Assembly: GCA_016710135.1 (NCBI GenBank)
Contig: JADJLM010000001.1
Coordinates: forward strand, 62,001-126,000
Reading direction: 5' to 3'
Length of the DNA: 64,000 nucleotides
Origin: Nitrosomonas sp.
Lineage (GTDB): Bacteria; Pseudomonadota; Gammaproteobacteria; Burkholderiales; Nitrosomonadaceae
In this document: piece after piece, positions 48,426 to 58,509 of the stretch
Numbering within the stretch: the first letter of the stretch is position 1
How the letters are laid out: every line of letters begins with the position of its first letter
Notes under the pieces: model-generated
What the model was told of the DNA's origin: nothing
Database searches by the model: none
Seen by the model: the letters and a program-made list of their open reading frames with translations, nothing else
Translations under genes and position numbers: made by a program

Positions 48426-48791
48426 ATGAATGCATTGTCGTCAAAAGGCCATGCGCGCGCGCTACGGGTAGCTGACCAGATTCAGCGAGAATTGGCCGGT
48501 TTGATCCATCAAGAATTAAAAGACCCTCGTATCGGAATGATAACAATCACAGATGTCGAAGTGACAAGAGATTATTCGCATGCAAAGATTTTTTATACTT
48601 CGCTGAATGATAATGCTGACCATAGTGAAATTGAGGCAGGATTACGGCGCGCAAATGGTTACTTAAGAAAACAATTAGCTAGCAGAATCAAGTTGAGAGT
48701 TTTTCCACAATTACATTTTGTTTACGACCAATCCATTGAACGAGGCGTATATCTTTCACATCTGATTGATGTAGCGAACGGGAGAATCTGA
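48426..48791 (+). CDS. rbfA: Ribosome-binding factor A
   Basis: About 121 residues from ATG 48426 (a TTG lies three bases earlier). KH-like fold: RVADQIQRELAGLIHQELKD, PRIGMITITDVEVTRDYSHA, IFYTSLNDN, LRRANGYLRKQLASRI. Cold-associated 30S maturation factor. Follows infB by 3 bases and precedes truB. Confidence 0.95.
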   Translation: MNALSSKGHARALRVADQIQRELAGLIHQELKDPRIGMITITDVEVTRDYSHAKIFYTSLNDNADHSEIEAGLRRANGYLRKQLASRIKLRVFPQLHFVYDQSIERGVYLSHLIDVANGRI

Positions 48792-48813
48792 ATTAGATTT
48801 TCAAAATTGAATT

Positions 48814-49770
48814 GTGGGTAATTTGTTGGTTAATCCTCATTCTTCTCTAAAATCTTGGACTAAGCGTAAGATTAGTGGAGTTTTGCTACTTAATAAGCCA
48901 AAACATATTAGTTCTAATCGTGCACTGCAAGTAATAAAACGTTTTTATCGAGCCTTTAAAGCGGGGCACGCGGGAACACTTGATCCAATGGCGACAGGTT
49001 TGTTAACGATATGCTTTGGTGAAGCGACAAAGTTTTCATCAATGTTGCTAAATGCAGATAAAACGTATCTTGCCACATTGAAACTCGGGTATATCAGTAC
49101 GACAGGTGATGCAGAGGGTGAAATTAGATCTGTTAATGATTTATTTGAAAATAAGGTAGGATTAGAGCACGCTCAGATCCAGAAAGTCCTTAATCATTTT
49201 CTTGGTAAAACCAATCAAACTGCGCCTCTTTTTAGTGCGCTCAAGCTCAATGGTAAGCCTTTATATCGTTACGCGCGTGAAAATATTTTAGTAGAGCGGA
49301 AGGTGCGTGAAGTAAATATTTACGATATAAATTTGATAAAATGCGAGAATGACGAATTGACGATTCGGGTTAGATGTGGTTCCGGAACCTATATTCGTAC
49401 CTTGGCTGAGAATATCGGGAAAGCAATGGGATGGGGCGGTGCATACCTAACAGACCTTTGCAGGAGTCAGGTTGGATCATTCTGCTTAGATCAGGCGTAT
49501 GGGTTTAACCAATTTCAGGGTGATGTAAATGTGCAGCATGATTTATTTCTCCATCCGGTTGATTCTCTCTTACAAGGATATCACTCAGTGATATTAAGTG
49601 AGGAACAGGTTAATCTGTTACTTAATGGTCAAGCTGTGAGTAGAGAAAATAAGCAAGAGCTAATGGTAGGTAATAAAGTTAAATTATATGACCCACAAGG
49701 AAATTTCCTTGGGATTGGGGAGACTATTCAAGCAGATCGAATAGCGCCTAAACGACTGGTGTCGCATTAA
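48814..49770 (+). CDS. truB: tRNA pseudouridine(55) synthase TruB
   Basis: 318 residues from GTG 48814. GVLLLNKPKHISSNRALQVI, catalytic Asp in KAGHAGTLDPMATGLLTICF, and RVRCGSGTYIRTLAENIGKA; C-terminal PUA domain. Makes pseudouridine 55 in the T-loop of tRNAs. Last gene of the operon; the next gene, ccmA, begins 95 bases later. Confidence 0.95.
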   Translation: MGNLLVNPHSSLKSWTKRKISGVLLLNKPKHISSNRALQVIKRFYRAFKAGHAGTLDPMATGLLTICFGEATKFSSMLLNADKTYLATLKLGYISTTGDAEGEIRSVNDLFENKVGLEHAQIQKVLNHFLGKTNQTAPLFSALKLNGKPLYRYARENILVERKVREVNIYDINLIKCENDELTIRVRCGSGTYIRTLAENIGKAMGWGGAYLTDLCRSQVGSFCLDQAYGFNQFQGDVNVQHDLFLHPVDSLLQGYHSVILSEEQVNLLLNGQAVSRENKQELMVGNKVKLYDPQGNFLGIGETIQADRIAPKRLVSH

Positions 49771-49865
49771 ATATTACTCCGGTATCGAGTTTCATGTTTT
49801 TGTCTGTAAAGGATTAAGTAATTTTGTTGGGTTTTGAACTGCAATTGAGTTTTACTGAATAGTAA

Positions 49866-50480
49866 ATGCTGACAGCTACCAATTTAGAGTGCGTACGCGG
49901 AGGGCACGTTTTATTCACTGATCTTAATTTTTCGGTGAAATCAGGTGAATTACTACAAATTCATGGGCCCAATGGTAGCGGTAAGACAAGTTTATTGAGA
50001 ATGCTATGTGGGCTAACGCAACCGAACACTGGGAAGATTACTTGGAATGACTCAAATATTCGATCACTTGGAGAGCAGTACTACAGCAGCCTTACTTATT
50101 TGGGGCATATGATTGGAATAAAGGATGATCTAACGGCAATTGAGAATTTATCGATTTCGTGTGCGTTGGCTGGTTTGGAAGTTGATAACAAAATGGCGCT
50201 TGATGCATTGCAGCAGATTGGTTTGAAGGGACGAGAAAATTTACTGGCTCGCGTATTATCACAAGGCCAAAGAAGAAGGGTATCTTTGGCTAGATTATTG
50301 CTGGTTAAAACAAAATTGTGGATTTTAGATGAGCCACTTACAGCGTTGGATGTAACAGCTATAAAATTAATTAAAGAAAAGCTAGAATGGTTTCTTGCTC
50401 AAGGTGGGATGGTAATACTGACGACACATCAAGACATCGATATTTCAGCAGCTGCGATTCATCATCTCCATTTGAATTGA
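49866..50480 (+). CDS. ccmA: Heme exporter ATP-binding protein CcmA
   Basis: 204 residues. Walker A IHGPNGSGKTSLLRMLCGLT, signature LSQGQRRRVSLARLL, Walker B LWILDEPLTALD, typical short CcmA. With CcmB, CcmC and CcmD it forms the ABC complex that releases heme-loaded CcmE in the cytochrome c maturation system I. First gene of ccmABCDEFGHI. Confidence 0.95.
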   Translation: MLTATNLECVRGGHVLFTDLNFSVKSGELLQIHGPNGSGKTSLLRMLCGLTQPNTGKITWNDSNIRSLGEQYYSSLTYLGHMIGIKDDLTAIENLSISCALAGLEVDNKMALDALQQIGLKGRENLLARVLSQGQRRRVSLARLLLVKTKLWILDEPLTALDVTAIKLIKEKLEWFLAQGGMVILTTHQDIDISAAAIHHLHLN

Positions 50481-50486
50481 AACAAA

Positions 50487-51146
50487 ATGTTGATGTGGAT
50501 AATTAGAAGAGACTTGATGTTGGCGATGCGTCGCCAAGCTGATGTGTTGATTACGTTGTTTTTTTTTATTATCGTGGTAAGCCTATTTCCACTAGGTGTT
50601 GGTCCAGAGATGAATATTCTAAGAGCCATAGCACCTGGCGTATTATGGGTGGCTGCATTGCTGGCATCAATGTTGTCGCTTGGTCGATTGTTTTCCATTG
50701 ATTATATGGATGGCACATTAGAGCAACTGTTAATTTCACCATCACCGCTGTTTCTGTTGGTGTTGGGGAAAATGGTCTCGCATTGGTTGGTTTCCGGCTT
50801 ACCTTTAGTGTTAATGGCGCCAATTCTTGGTATTCAATACGATTTATCGATGGAGGCATTGTCCGTTCTAACGCTTTCATTATTAATAGGTACTCCAATA
50901 CTAAGTTTGATCGGCGCAATTGGCGCAGCGCTGACATTGGGAGTTAGAGGAGGTGGCGTATTGGTCTCATTATTAGTATTGCCACTTTATATCCCAATAT
51001 TAATTTTTGGAGCCGGTGCAGTTGAAGCAAGCGCTGCGGGTTTAGGTTATGATGCACACTTTTCATTACTCGGCGCTTTTTTATTAGTTTCACTCGTCTT
51101 TGCTCCGTGGGCTGCGGCCGCATCGCTTAGGATTTCGATGGAGTAG
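50487..51146 (+). CDS. ccmB: Heme exporter membrane protein CcmB
   Basis: 219 residues with six hydrophobic segments (~residues 20-40, 45-65, 95-115, 125-150, 155-180, 190-210). LLASMLSLGRLFSIDYMDGT and LVSLLVLPLYIPILIFGAGA are CcmB-typical. Membrane subunit partnering CcmA. Six bases after ccmA. Confidence 0.93.
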   Translation: MLMWIIRRDLMLAMRRQADVLITLFFFIIVVSLFPLGVGPEMNILRAIAPGVLWVAALLASMLSLGRLFSIDYMDGTLEQLLISPSPLFLLVLGKMVSHWLVSGLPLVLMAPILGIQYDLSMEALSVLTLSLLIGTPILSLIGAIGAALTLGVRGGGVLVSLLVLPLYIPILIFGAGAVEASAAGLGYDAHFSLLGAFLLVSLVFAPWAAAASLRISME

Positions 51147-51180
51147 AATATTTTTTAGTAAATTTATAAAATTAGTCAGT

Positions 51181-51921
51181 ATGTCAATAAATTGGTATAA
51201 GTATGCAGCACCTTCGAGTTTTTATTTCTTGGCGGGAAAGTTAATTCCTTTTTTTACTGTTTTAGCAGTAATCCTTCTCGTTGCGGGGCTATACATTGGT
51301 TTTTTTGTAGCGCCAACGGATTTCCAACAGGGAGAGGCTTATCGCATTATTTTTATTCATGTTCCAGCGGCGTGGATGTCGATGTTTTTGTACGTAGTTA
51401 TGGCTTTCTGGGCAGGGATAGGGTTGGCGTTTAATACTCGACTTTCGTCCATGTTTGCTACAGCTATCGCACCGACAGGCGCTTTGTTTACATTCATCGC
51501 TTTATGGACCGGCGCATGGTGGGGTAAGCCAATGTGGGGGACTTGGTGGGTTTGGGATGCTAGGTTGACTTCTGAATTGATATTATTATTTTTGTATATT
51601 GGATTTATGTCGCTGCAAGCTGCGATTGATGATCCGCGCAGAGCTGATAAAGCAGGCGCTGTAATAGCATTGGTGGGGGTTGTTAACATTCCGATTATCT
51701 ATTTCTCCGTTCAGTGGTGGAATACACTGCATCAAGGCGCATCTGTTAGTGTGATGCAATCACCTAAAATGGCGACTGCAATGTTAGTTGGAATGTTAGT
51801 AATGGTATTAGCTGCCTGGATGTATTCCATCGCATTAATCTTGCTTAGAGCGCGGAATATCATATTGGAACGTGAGAGTCATACGAGCTGGGTAGCTGAA
51901 TTAAAGGAAACAACGCGATGA
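51181..51921 (+). CDS. ccmC: Heme exporter/handling protein CcmC
   Basis: About 246 residues from ATG 51181 (the longer frame overlaps ccmB). Six transmembrane helices; the tryptophan-rich WWD motif is WGKPMWGTWWVWDARLTSEL. His residues in FIHVPAAWMSMFLY and WNTLHQGAS are the expected heme ligands. Attaches heme to CcmE at the periplasmic side. Confidence 0.94.
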   Translation: MSINWYKYAAPSSFYFLAGKLIPFFTVLAVILLVAGLYIGFFVAPTDFQQGEAYRIIFIHVPAAWMSMFLYVVMAFWAGIGLAFNTRLSSMFATAIAPTGALFTFIALWTGAWWGKPMWGTWWVWDARLTSELILLFLYIGFMSLQAAIDDPRRADKAGAVIALVGVVNIPIIYFSVQWWNTLHQGASVSVMQSPKMATAMLVGMLVMVLAAWMYSIALILLRARNIILERESHTSWVAELKETTR

Positions 51922-52115
51922 TCTGGAATAGTTGGTCCGATTTTTTTAATATGGGCGGATATGGGCTCTATGTTTGGGGTTCTTATCTGGTTACATTTAT
52001 GTGCGTCATAGGCGAGATTCTAATAGCTAAAAGAAGAGCTAGAACTTTAAGACAGCAACTGAGTCTCACAAAAGAATCAATTTTAAGAGAGAGAAAAGAT
52101 GAAGCCACGTCATAA
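51918..52115 (+). CDS. ccmD: Heme exporter protein CcmD
   Basis: 65 residues, one transmembrane helix with the conserved NMGGYGLYVWGSYLVTF and a basic cytoplasmic tail (AKRRARTLRQQL). Needed for release of holo-CcmE from CcmABC. Overlaps ccmC by four bases and ccmE by 17 bases. Confidence 0.93.
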   Translation: MIWNSWSDFFNMGGYGLYVWGSYLVTFMCVIGEILIAKRRARTLRQQLSLTKESILRERKDEATS

Positions 52116-52545
52116 GAAGATGGCAATTATAGCCTTTAGTCTTGCTGCATTAACCGGTGCAGCAATGTTAGTGTTGAATGTATTCCAAAGTAATCTTGTG
52201 TTTTTCTTTAGCCCAACTCAGGTTGTAGCAAAGGAAGCACCGATTGGAAAAAGTTTCCGAATTGGTGGATTGGTAGAAGAAGGGAGCGTCAAACGCCAAG
52301 GCAACTCGACGACAGTTAATTTTGCAATTACCGATACTGCAGAAACTATAAAAGTTGTGTATACCGGGATACTTCCTGACTTGTTTAAAGAAGGGAAAGG
52401 AGTTGTGGCTCAGGGGAAAGTAGCGAGTGACGGCATTTTTTATGCTGATGAAGTTCTTGCGAAACACGATGAAAATTATATGCCTCCAGAAGCAGCTGTT
52501 GCGCTTGAACAAGCAGCAAAAGCTCAAAAATCAATACAAAATTAA
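52099..52545 (+). CDS. ccmE: Heme chaperone CcmE
   Basis: 148 residues: N-terminal membrane anchor (IIAFSLAALTGAAMLVLNVF) and OB-fold domain. The heme-binding His is in VLAKHDENYMPPE, with the following Tyr also conserved. FRIGGLVEEGSVKRQGNS and VVAQGKVASDGIFYADEV are typical. Carries heme from CcmABCD to CcmFH. Confidence 0.95.
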   Translation: MKPRHKKMAIIAFSLAALTGAAMLVLNVFQSNLVFFFSPTQVVAKEAPIGKSFRIGGLVEEGSVKRQGNSTTVNFAITDTAETIKVVYTGILPDLFKEGKGVVAQGKVASDGIFYADEVLAKHDENYMPPEAAVALEQAAKAQKSIQN

Positions 52546-52588
52546 TCGAATAATCTTTTTCCATTAATCATTATAGAACTTAATAATT

Positions 52589-54637
52589 ATGATCCCAGAA
52601 CTTGGTAATTTTGCTTTGATCCTTGCAATGTTATTAGCATTGATTCAGGGCACGCTTCCGTTGATCGGCGCAACTCGTGGTATTCCTACTTGGATAGCGA
52701 TAGCACGGCCAGTAGTGCAAGGTCAGTTGGTGTTTATTGCAATCGCATTCGGATGCTTAGCTTATTCTTTTGTTAATAATGATTTTTCGGTACTCAATGT
52801 TGCATCCCATTCCAATTCTGAGTTACCGCTTCATTTTAGATTTGCAGCAACTTGGGGATCACATGAAGGTTCGTTATTGTTATGGATATTCTTGTTATCA
52901 GGCTGGTCCGTTGCAGTCAGTGTATTTAGTAAGCAATTACCTGATGATATGGTTGCAAGGGTTTTAGGTGTTTTGGGATTGGTTAGTGTTGGATTTTTGT
53001 TATTTTTATTATTTACTTCTAACCCGTTTGATCGTTTACTACCTGCTGCGCTTGAAGGGAGTGACTTGAATCCGCTGTTACAAGATCCTGGAATGGTAAT
53101 GCATCCTCCAATGCTTTATATGGGATATGTTGGTTTTTCTGTTGCATTTGCTTTCGCGATTGCTGCGTTAATGAGTGGTCAGCTTGATGCGGCATGGGCT
53201 AGGTGGTCGCGTCCTTGGACAACTGTAGCATGGGTATTTTTGACGATTGGTATTATGATTGGTAGCTGGTGGGCTTATTATGAATTGGGTTGGGGTGGTT
53301 GGTGGTTCTGGGACCCTGTCGAGAATGCATCTTTTATGCCATGGCTAGTTGGAACAGCGCTGGTTCACTCTTTGGCGGTAACTGAGAAACGGGGCAGTTT
53401 CAAAAGTTGGACAGTTTTGCTGGCAATTACGGCATTCTCACTGAGCCTATTGGGTACGTTCTTGGTGCGCTCGGGTGTGTTGACCTCAGTTCATGCTTTT
53501 GCCACAGATCCTGCTCGCGGTATTTTCATTTTAGTTTATTTAGTAGTGATTGTAGGCTTCTCACTGACGTTGTTTGCATGGCGCGCACCTAAAGTAGGAT
53601 TGGGGGGTGATTTTCAGCTAGTGTCACGTGAGACCATGTTATTGTCTAATAATGTGTTATTGCTCGTGGCTGCTGGAAGTGTCATGTTAGGCACGCTTTA
53701 TCCTTTATTAATGGATGCATTGAATTTAGGCAAGATATCCGTTGGCCCTCCATATTTTGAAACAATATTTGTTCCTTTGATGGCTCCTGCTATTTTCTTG
53801 ATTGGCCTAGGGCCAATTGCCCGATGGAAGCAGGCAAACTTACCATCATTAGTCACGCGCTTGCGTTGGGCGTTTCTGATTAGTCTGGTAAGCGCATTAA
53901 CTTTGCCGCTTTTGATGAATGAATGGAAACCGATGGTTAGTTTTGGTCTGCTTTTAGCGTTTTGGATTATTACAAGTATTGTAGTCAATATTAAACACCG
54001 CATTCAAAATAGTGGGCAAGGAAGTTTTTTTGCAAAGCTAGCGCGCCAATCCTCGAGTTACTATGGAATGCATTGTGCACACTTAGGTGTTGCGGCTTTC
54101 ATAATAGGCGTAACGATGGTTAATGGTTATGAAACTGAGAAAGATGTGCGGATGGAACTTGGCAATGTTGTGTCAATCGGTGGATATACCTTCAGGTTTA
54201 ATGGAACAACGAATGAACCTGGGCCAAACTACAAGGCGATAAAAGGTGATATTGATGTGCTGAAAGGTGATACCGTAGTGCGCAAATTATATCCCGAGAA
54301 AAGAACTTACAATGCATCTGGTATGGTTATGACAGAAGCTGCAATCGATGCTGGGATTGTAAGAGATTTATATATTGCGTTGGGAGAGCCGCTAGATAAT
54401 GGCGCTTGGGTTGTGCGTGTGTACCATAAACCGTTTATCATTTGGATATGGCTTGGTTGTATTTTAATGGCACTTGGGGGAATTCTTGCTATTACGGATC
54501 GCCGTTATCGCTTTAACATTATCAGAAAGAAAGAATCTGAAACCCGCCAGGCAAATGAGAAGGAAGTAGTATCGATACCAAATTCTGCTGATGTTGCAAT
54601 TAACGCTACAATTGTTTCAGAAGGTAAGAGTCTATGA
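52589..54637 (+). CDS. ccmF: Cytochrome c heme lyase subunit CcmF
   Basis: 682 residues, about 15 transmembrane helices. WGSHEGSLLLWIFLLSGWSV and the WWD motif WGGWWFWDPVENASFMPWLV, plus MVMHPPMLYMGYVG with ligand His. Ligates heme to apocytochromes with CcmG/H/I. Overlaps ccmG by four bases. Confidence 0.95.
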   Translation: MIPELGNFALILAMLLALIQGTLPLIGATRGIPTWIAIARPVVQGQLVFIAIAFGCLAYSFVNNDFSVLNVASHSNSELPLHFRFAATWGSHEGSLLLWIFLLSGWSVAVSVFSKQLPDDMVARVLGVLGLVSVGFLLFLLFTSNPFDRLLPAALEGSDLNPLLQDPGMVMHPPMLYMGYVGFSVAFAFAIAALMSGQLDAAWARWSRPWTTVAWVFLTIGIMIGSWWAYYELGWGGWWFWDPVENASFMPWLVGTALVHSLAVTEKRGSFKSWTVLLAITAFSLSLLGTFLVRSGVLTSVHAFATDPARGIFILVYLVVIVGFSLTLFAWRAPKVGLGGDFQLVSRETMLLSNNVLLLVAAGSVMLGTLYPLLMDALNLGKISVGPPYFETIFVPLMAPAIFLIGLGPIARWKQANLPSLVTRLRWAFLISLVSALTLPLLMNEWKPMVSFGLLLAFWIITSIVVNIKHRIQNSGQGSFFAKLARQSSSYYGMHCAHLGVAAFIIGVTMVNGYETEKDVRMELGNVVSIGGYTFRFNGTTNEPGPNYKAIKGDIDVLKGDTVVRKLYPEKRTYNASGMVMTEAAIDAGIVRDLYIALGEPLDNGAWVVRVYHKPFIIWIWLGCILMALGGILAITDRRYRFNIIRKKESETRQANEKEVVSIPNSADVAINATIVSEGKSL

Positions 54638-55158
54638 CGCGCTTCTTGTTGCCATTAGCAGTATTTATTGTATTAGTGGTTTTTTTAGGAGTAGGCTTAA
54701 CTCTTAATCCACGTCAGGTTCCTTCTCCACTGATTGATAAACCAGCACCTGTTTTTGAATTACAGCAATTACATGATCCTGCAAAGACGCTAGCATCACA
54801 AGATAATATGGGTAAGGTCTGGATGCTAAATGTTTGGGCCTCATGGTGTGTAGCGTGTCGTGATGAGCATCCATTGCTAGTTCAGCTTGCTAAATTTGGC
54901 ATAGTTCCAATTTATGGATTGAATTATAAAGATGAACGAAGTACCGCAATTCAGTGGTTGAAGCAATATGGCGATCCTTATACGGTAAGTATCATTGATG
55001 CTGATGGAAAAGTTGGGATCGATTATGGGGTATATGGAGTTCCTGAAACTTATGTTATTGATAAGAAGGGAATTATTCGCTATAAACATATTGGACCCGT
55101 CACAGTGAAATCACTGGAAGATAAAATCCTACCCTTGATAAAAGAATTGCAAGGTTGA
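54634..55158 (+). CDS. ccmG: Thiol:disulfide interchange protein CcmG (DsbE)
   Basis: 174 residues: signal anchor (LPLAVFIVLVVFLGVGLTL) and thioredoxin fold with the active site LNVWASWCVACRDEHPLL, and cis-Pro in YGVYGVPETYVIDKKG. Keeps apocytochrome CXXCH cysteines reduced in the periplasm. Confidence 0.94.
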   Translation: MTRFLLPLAVFIVLVVFLGVGLTLNPRQVPSPLIDKPAPVFELQQLHDPAKTLASQDNMGKVWMLNVWASWCVACRDEHPLLVQLAKFGIVPIYGLNYKDERSTAIQWLKQYGDPYTVSIIDADGKVGIDYGVYGVPETYVIDKKGIIRYKHIGPVTVKSLEDKILPLIKELQG

Positions 55159-55162
55159 ATTA

Positions 55163-55669
55163 ATGAATTATAAAAACGATCATTTTGTATCAAGCTGGCA
55201 GATGCTGCATGTCATTGCGTTAATATTAATTTTTTTTGTACAAGTAAGTTTTGCCAATGAAGCTGTTCCGGTAGCCGAAGACCCCGTATTAGAAAAGCGT
55301 TTGATTGAGCTTTCGGAGAATTTGCGCTGTTTAGTTTGCCAGAATGAATCACTTGCTGGCTCACGAGCTGATTTTGCGAATGATCTGAGACGAGAAATTA
55401 GAGAGCAAATGAAAGCAAATAAAAGTGATGAAGAAATAGTCAATTTTCTTGTTGCGCGATATGGTGATTTCGTTCTCTATAATCCGCCATTTAAACCAAC
55501 TACAGTATTGCTATGGCTCGGTCCTGTTTTATTGTTTCTAGGAGCAATTCTTACTTTGATTCTATATCTAAGACGTCGTCGGTCGCTAGTTTCTGAAGAG
55601 CCGCAGCAATTATCTGAGAGTCAGCAGCTACAAGCAGAAACCTTAATTAGAAAAATAGAGAAGGAATAA
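55163..55669 (+). CDS. ccmH: Cytochrome c maturation protein CcmH
   Basis: 168 residues: signal peptide, the redox motif LSENLRCLVCQNESLAGSRA (CXXC), LRREIREQMKANKSDEEIVN, FLVARYGDFVLYNPPFK, one C-terminal transmembrane helix. Reduces apocytochrome for heme attachment. Short form; the TPR part is in the separate ccmI gene. Confidence 0.95.
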   Translation: MNYKNDHFVSSWQMLHVIALILIFFVQVSFANEAVPVAEDPVLEKRLIELSENLRCLVCQNESLAGSRADFANDLRREIREQMKANKSDEEIVNFLVARYGDFVLYNPPFKPTTVLLWLGPVLLFLGAILTLILYLRRRRSLVSEEPQQLSESQQLQAETLIRKIEKE

Positions 55670-55675
55670 AGAGGG

Positions 55676-57022
55676 ATGACCACATTTTGGATTGTTGCGG
55701 GTGTTTTTATTGTTGCTGCATTAATGTTCGTTTTACCAACTTTGATCAAAAGTCGGCATGGAAAAATAACTACGCTAGAGCGCCAAACAGCGAATATCGC
55801 CATTTATCGTGATCAAATTGCTGAATTGAATGCGGACTTGAATAATGATGTTTTATCTAAAGAGCAATTTGAAAAAAGTAAACAAGAATTGCAAAAAAGA
55901 ATGTTGCAAGACGTCAACATATCCAGTCCTGGACCAGATACTCATACATTACCGAATAATAATACGCGTAGTTTTGTGACTGCGATAATAATCGTGCTCG
56001 CGATTCCATTAACAGCAGTGTCTTTGTACATGGCAGTTGGTGATACGCGAGGGTTGTTACCACAATCGCAGCTTGCGAATGCAACACAATTTCATTCTGA
56101 AAATATGGCTGAAATGCCTCAAGGACATGCTGAGATTAAGTCGGTTGTTGATAATCTAGTAGCGCGTTTGCAAGATAATCCGGAAGATATTGAAGGATGG
56201 GTCATGTTAGGCCGAACCTATGCCATATTAGGTCAATTCCAACAAGCGAGCGCGACTTACGCTAAGTTAGTCGAGATGATTCCAGATAATGCGCAATTAC
56301 TAAGTGATTATGCAGATGTGTTGGCTATGACAAATAATGGAAGTTTGGTAGGTAAGCCTGAAGAACTGATTATGCAAGCACTGAGCTTTGATCCAGATTA
56401 CCCAAAGGCGCTTGCGTTGGCTGGAACAGTTGAGTTTGAAAAAGAAAATTATGAGCAAGCAGTTGGCTTTTGGCAAAGATTACTAGCGCTTATCCCCCAA
56501 GACTCTGAATTAGCGACTTCAGTGGATGGTAGTATCAAGCAAGCTAAGGCGCTAGCAACTAAAGGAGGAAAGGAAGATCATCCAGTACAGTTAGCTCAGA
56601 ATTCGAAAATTTCAAGCGATCTTCCACACGATATAGCATCAGCAGATGAAGTTACTGTGGCAACAAGTGCTGTTGCGGCATCAAAAATATCGGGGAAAGT
56701 GATTATTAATTCTGATTTAGCGGGTAAAGTATCTGCTACAGATATTTTATTCGTTTTTGCACGGGCGAAAACAGGGCCTAAAATGCCTTTAGCAATTCTC
56801 AGATTAAACGCTAAGGATTTACCAGCAGCTTTCTCACTTGATGATAATATGGCTATGACACCCACAATGAAAATGTCTAGTTTTCCTGAAGTAGTCATAG
56901 GCGCTAGAGTAAGCAAGTCTGGTCAGGCAGTTCCGGTGAGTGGTGATCTAGAAGGTTTTAGTCAACCCGTTAAATTGGGCGATAAAGATGTTTTGATCAC
57001 GATTGATCAAGTTGTCCCATAA
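55676..57022 (+). CDS. ccmI: Cytochrome c maturation protein CcmI
   Basis: 448 residues: two transmembrane helices (~residues 3-22 and 97-117), TPR repeats (EGWVMLGRTYAILGQFQQAS, PKALALAGTVEFEKENYEQA) and a C-terminal beta domain (GKVIINSDLAGKVSATDILF). Chaperone of apocytochromes. Last of the ccm operon. Confidence 0.93.
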   Translation: MTTFWIVAGVFIVAALMFVLPTLIKSRHGKITTLERQTANIAIYRDQIAELNADLNNDVLSKEQFEKSKQELQKRMLQDVNISSPGPDTHTLPNNNTRSFVTAIIIVLAIPLTAVSLYMAVGDTRGLLPQSQLANATQFHSENMAEMPQGHAEIKSVVDNLVARLQDNPEDIEGWVMLGRTYAILGQFQQASATYAKLVEMIPDNAQLLSDYADVLAMTNNGSLVGKPEELIMQALSFDPDYPKALALAGTVEFEKENYEQAVGFWQRLLALIPQDSELATSVDGSIKQAKALATKGGKEDHPVQLAQNSKISSDLPHDIASADEVTVATSAVAASKISGKVIINSDLAGKVSATDILFVFARAKTGPKMPLAILRLNAKDLPAAFSLDDNMAMTPTMKMSSFPEVVIGARVSKSGQAVPVSGDLEGFSQPVKLGDKDVLITIDQVVP

Positions 57023-57062
57023 GCAATTTACTATTAGTGCATATTTCTACGATGTTACTGAC

Positions 57063-57506
57063 ATGATATCCAATTTCGAGCTTGAATCTACTGGAGATAA
57101 AATTTTCCGGTTAACAGATTATCGTGGTAAGAAACTGGTAATTTATTTTTATCCAAAGGATGACACACCGGGGTGTACAACTGAAAGTAAGCAATTTAGC
57201 GATTTGTACGAACAATTTAAAGCGCTTAATTGTGAAATTGTTGGGATTTCGAGGGATAGCCTTAAGTCACACGAAAATTTCAAAGAGAAGCTAGAGTTAC
57301 CATTTAATTTATTAAGCGATTCAAGTGAAACAGTTTGTAATCATTTTGAGGTTATGAAGCTGAAAAATATGTATGGTAAGCAAGTCCGCGGTATTGAACG
57401 GAGTACTTTCGTGGTAGATGAGCAAGGTAAGCTAATAAAAGAATGGCGTGGAGTGAAAGTGCCAGGTCATGTTGAGGAAGTGTTATCATTTATTAAATCA
57501 CTTTGA
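57063..57506 (+). CDS. bcp: Thioredoxin-dependent peroxiredoxin (BCP/PrxQ)
   Basis: About 147 residues from ATG 57063 (the longer frame overlaps ccmI). Peroxidatic Cys in YFYPKDDTPGCTTESKQFSD; the PrxQ resolving Cys position five residues on is Ser, so a 1-Cys or different resolving Cys (Cys78-region LNCEIVG or VCNHFEV) is possible. Reduces peroxides in the cytoplasm. Confidence 0.9.
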   Translation: MISNFELESTGDKIFRLTDYRGKKLVIYFYPKDDTPGCTTESKQFSDLYEQFKALNCEIVGISRDSLKSHENFKEKLELPFNLLSDSSETVCNHFEVMKLKNMYGKQVRGIERSTFVVDEQGKLIKEWRGVKVPGHVEEVLSFIKSL

Positions 57507-57518
57507 ATTGGGATTTCA

Positions 57519-58509
57519 TCAGCTTGATAATAAATGTTTGATTGATTCTTTTTCTTCAAGGAGTTCTTGGTAGGTTGTGAGCATTTTTGCTTTAGATCGA
57601 CTACTAATCTCAAGTTCCTGGACAATTTTATAAGTACCATTTTGGCAAGTAACGGGAAATCCATAAATGACTTCTTCAGGTATACCATAACTACCATCGG
57701 AAGGTATTCCCATTGTTACCCAGTCATTTTCTCGGGTCCCGATTAACCAATCATGTATGTGATTAATAATTGCATTGGCTGCACTCGCCGCGCTTGATAA
57801 TCCACCTCTCGCTTCGATAATAGCTGAGCCACGATTTTGCACAGTTGGAAGAAAATAATTTTCTATCCATTCGAAATCTCTAATAAGACTAACTATTCTC
57901 TCACCTTTAACTTCGGTATGATCAATATCAGGGAACTGAGTTGAAGAGTGATTGCCCCAGATAATCATTTTTCTAATTTCTGTAACCGGTTGATTAACTT
58001 TAATCGCTACCTGAGACAGTGCGCGATTATGGTCTAAACGGAGCATGGCTGAAAAGTTAGTCATCGGTAGCTTAGGCGCATTTTTCATCGCAATATATGC
58101 ATTCGTATTGGCTGGGTTGCCGACAACAAGTACTTTTACGTTTGGATCAGCTACTTCATTGAGTGCCTTCCCTTGTGCACTGAATATTATGCTGTTAGCG
58201 GTTAACAGATCCTTACGTTCCATTCCTTTTGGTTCGTGGTCGTGCACCCACTAGAATCGCAATATTTGCTTTATCGAAAGCGACAAGCGGATCATCAGTT
58301 TTGATAACATCTAGCAGGAGCGGAAAGGCACAATCAATAAGCTCCATAATGATGCCATTGAGAAAACCTTGTGATTCAGTAACATCCAGCAAACGAAGAA
58401 TAATGGGTTGGTCATTACCAAGCATGTCTCCAGCCGCTATTCTAAACAATAAGCTGTAGCCAATCTGCCCAGCTGCGCCTGTGACTGCAATGCAAACAGG
58501 AGGTTTCAT
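57519..58509 (-). pseudogene. mdh: NAD-dependent malate dehydrogenase, frameshifted
   Basis: N-terminal piece 58213-58509: VAVTG-like CIAVTGAAGQIGYSLLFRIA (Rossmann), LLDVTESQGFLNGIIMELID, up to VGARPR. Piece 57519-58247: GMERKDLLTANSIIFSAQG, VLVVGNPANTNAYIAM and catalytic His in KMIIWGNHSSTQFPD. Removing one base from tttt at 58227-58230 joins them as ARPRTKGMERKDLL, a conserved loop. The ~327-residue product oxidises malate to oxaloacetate in the TCA cycle. An inactive mdh is unlikely in such an organism, so a sequence error is suspected. Confidence 0.85.
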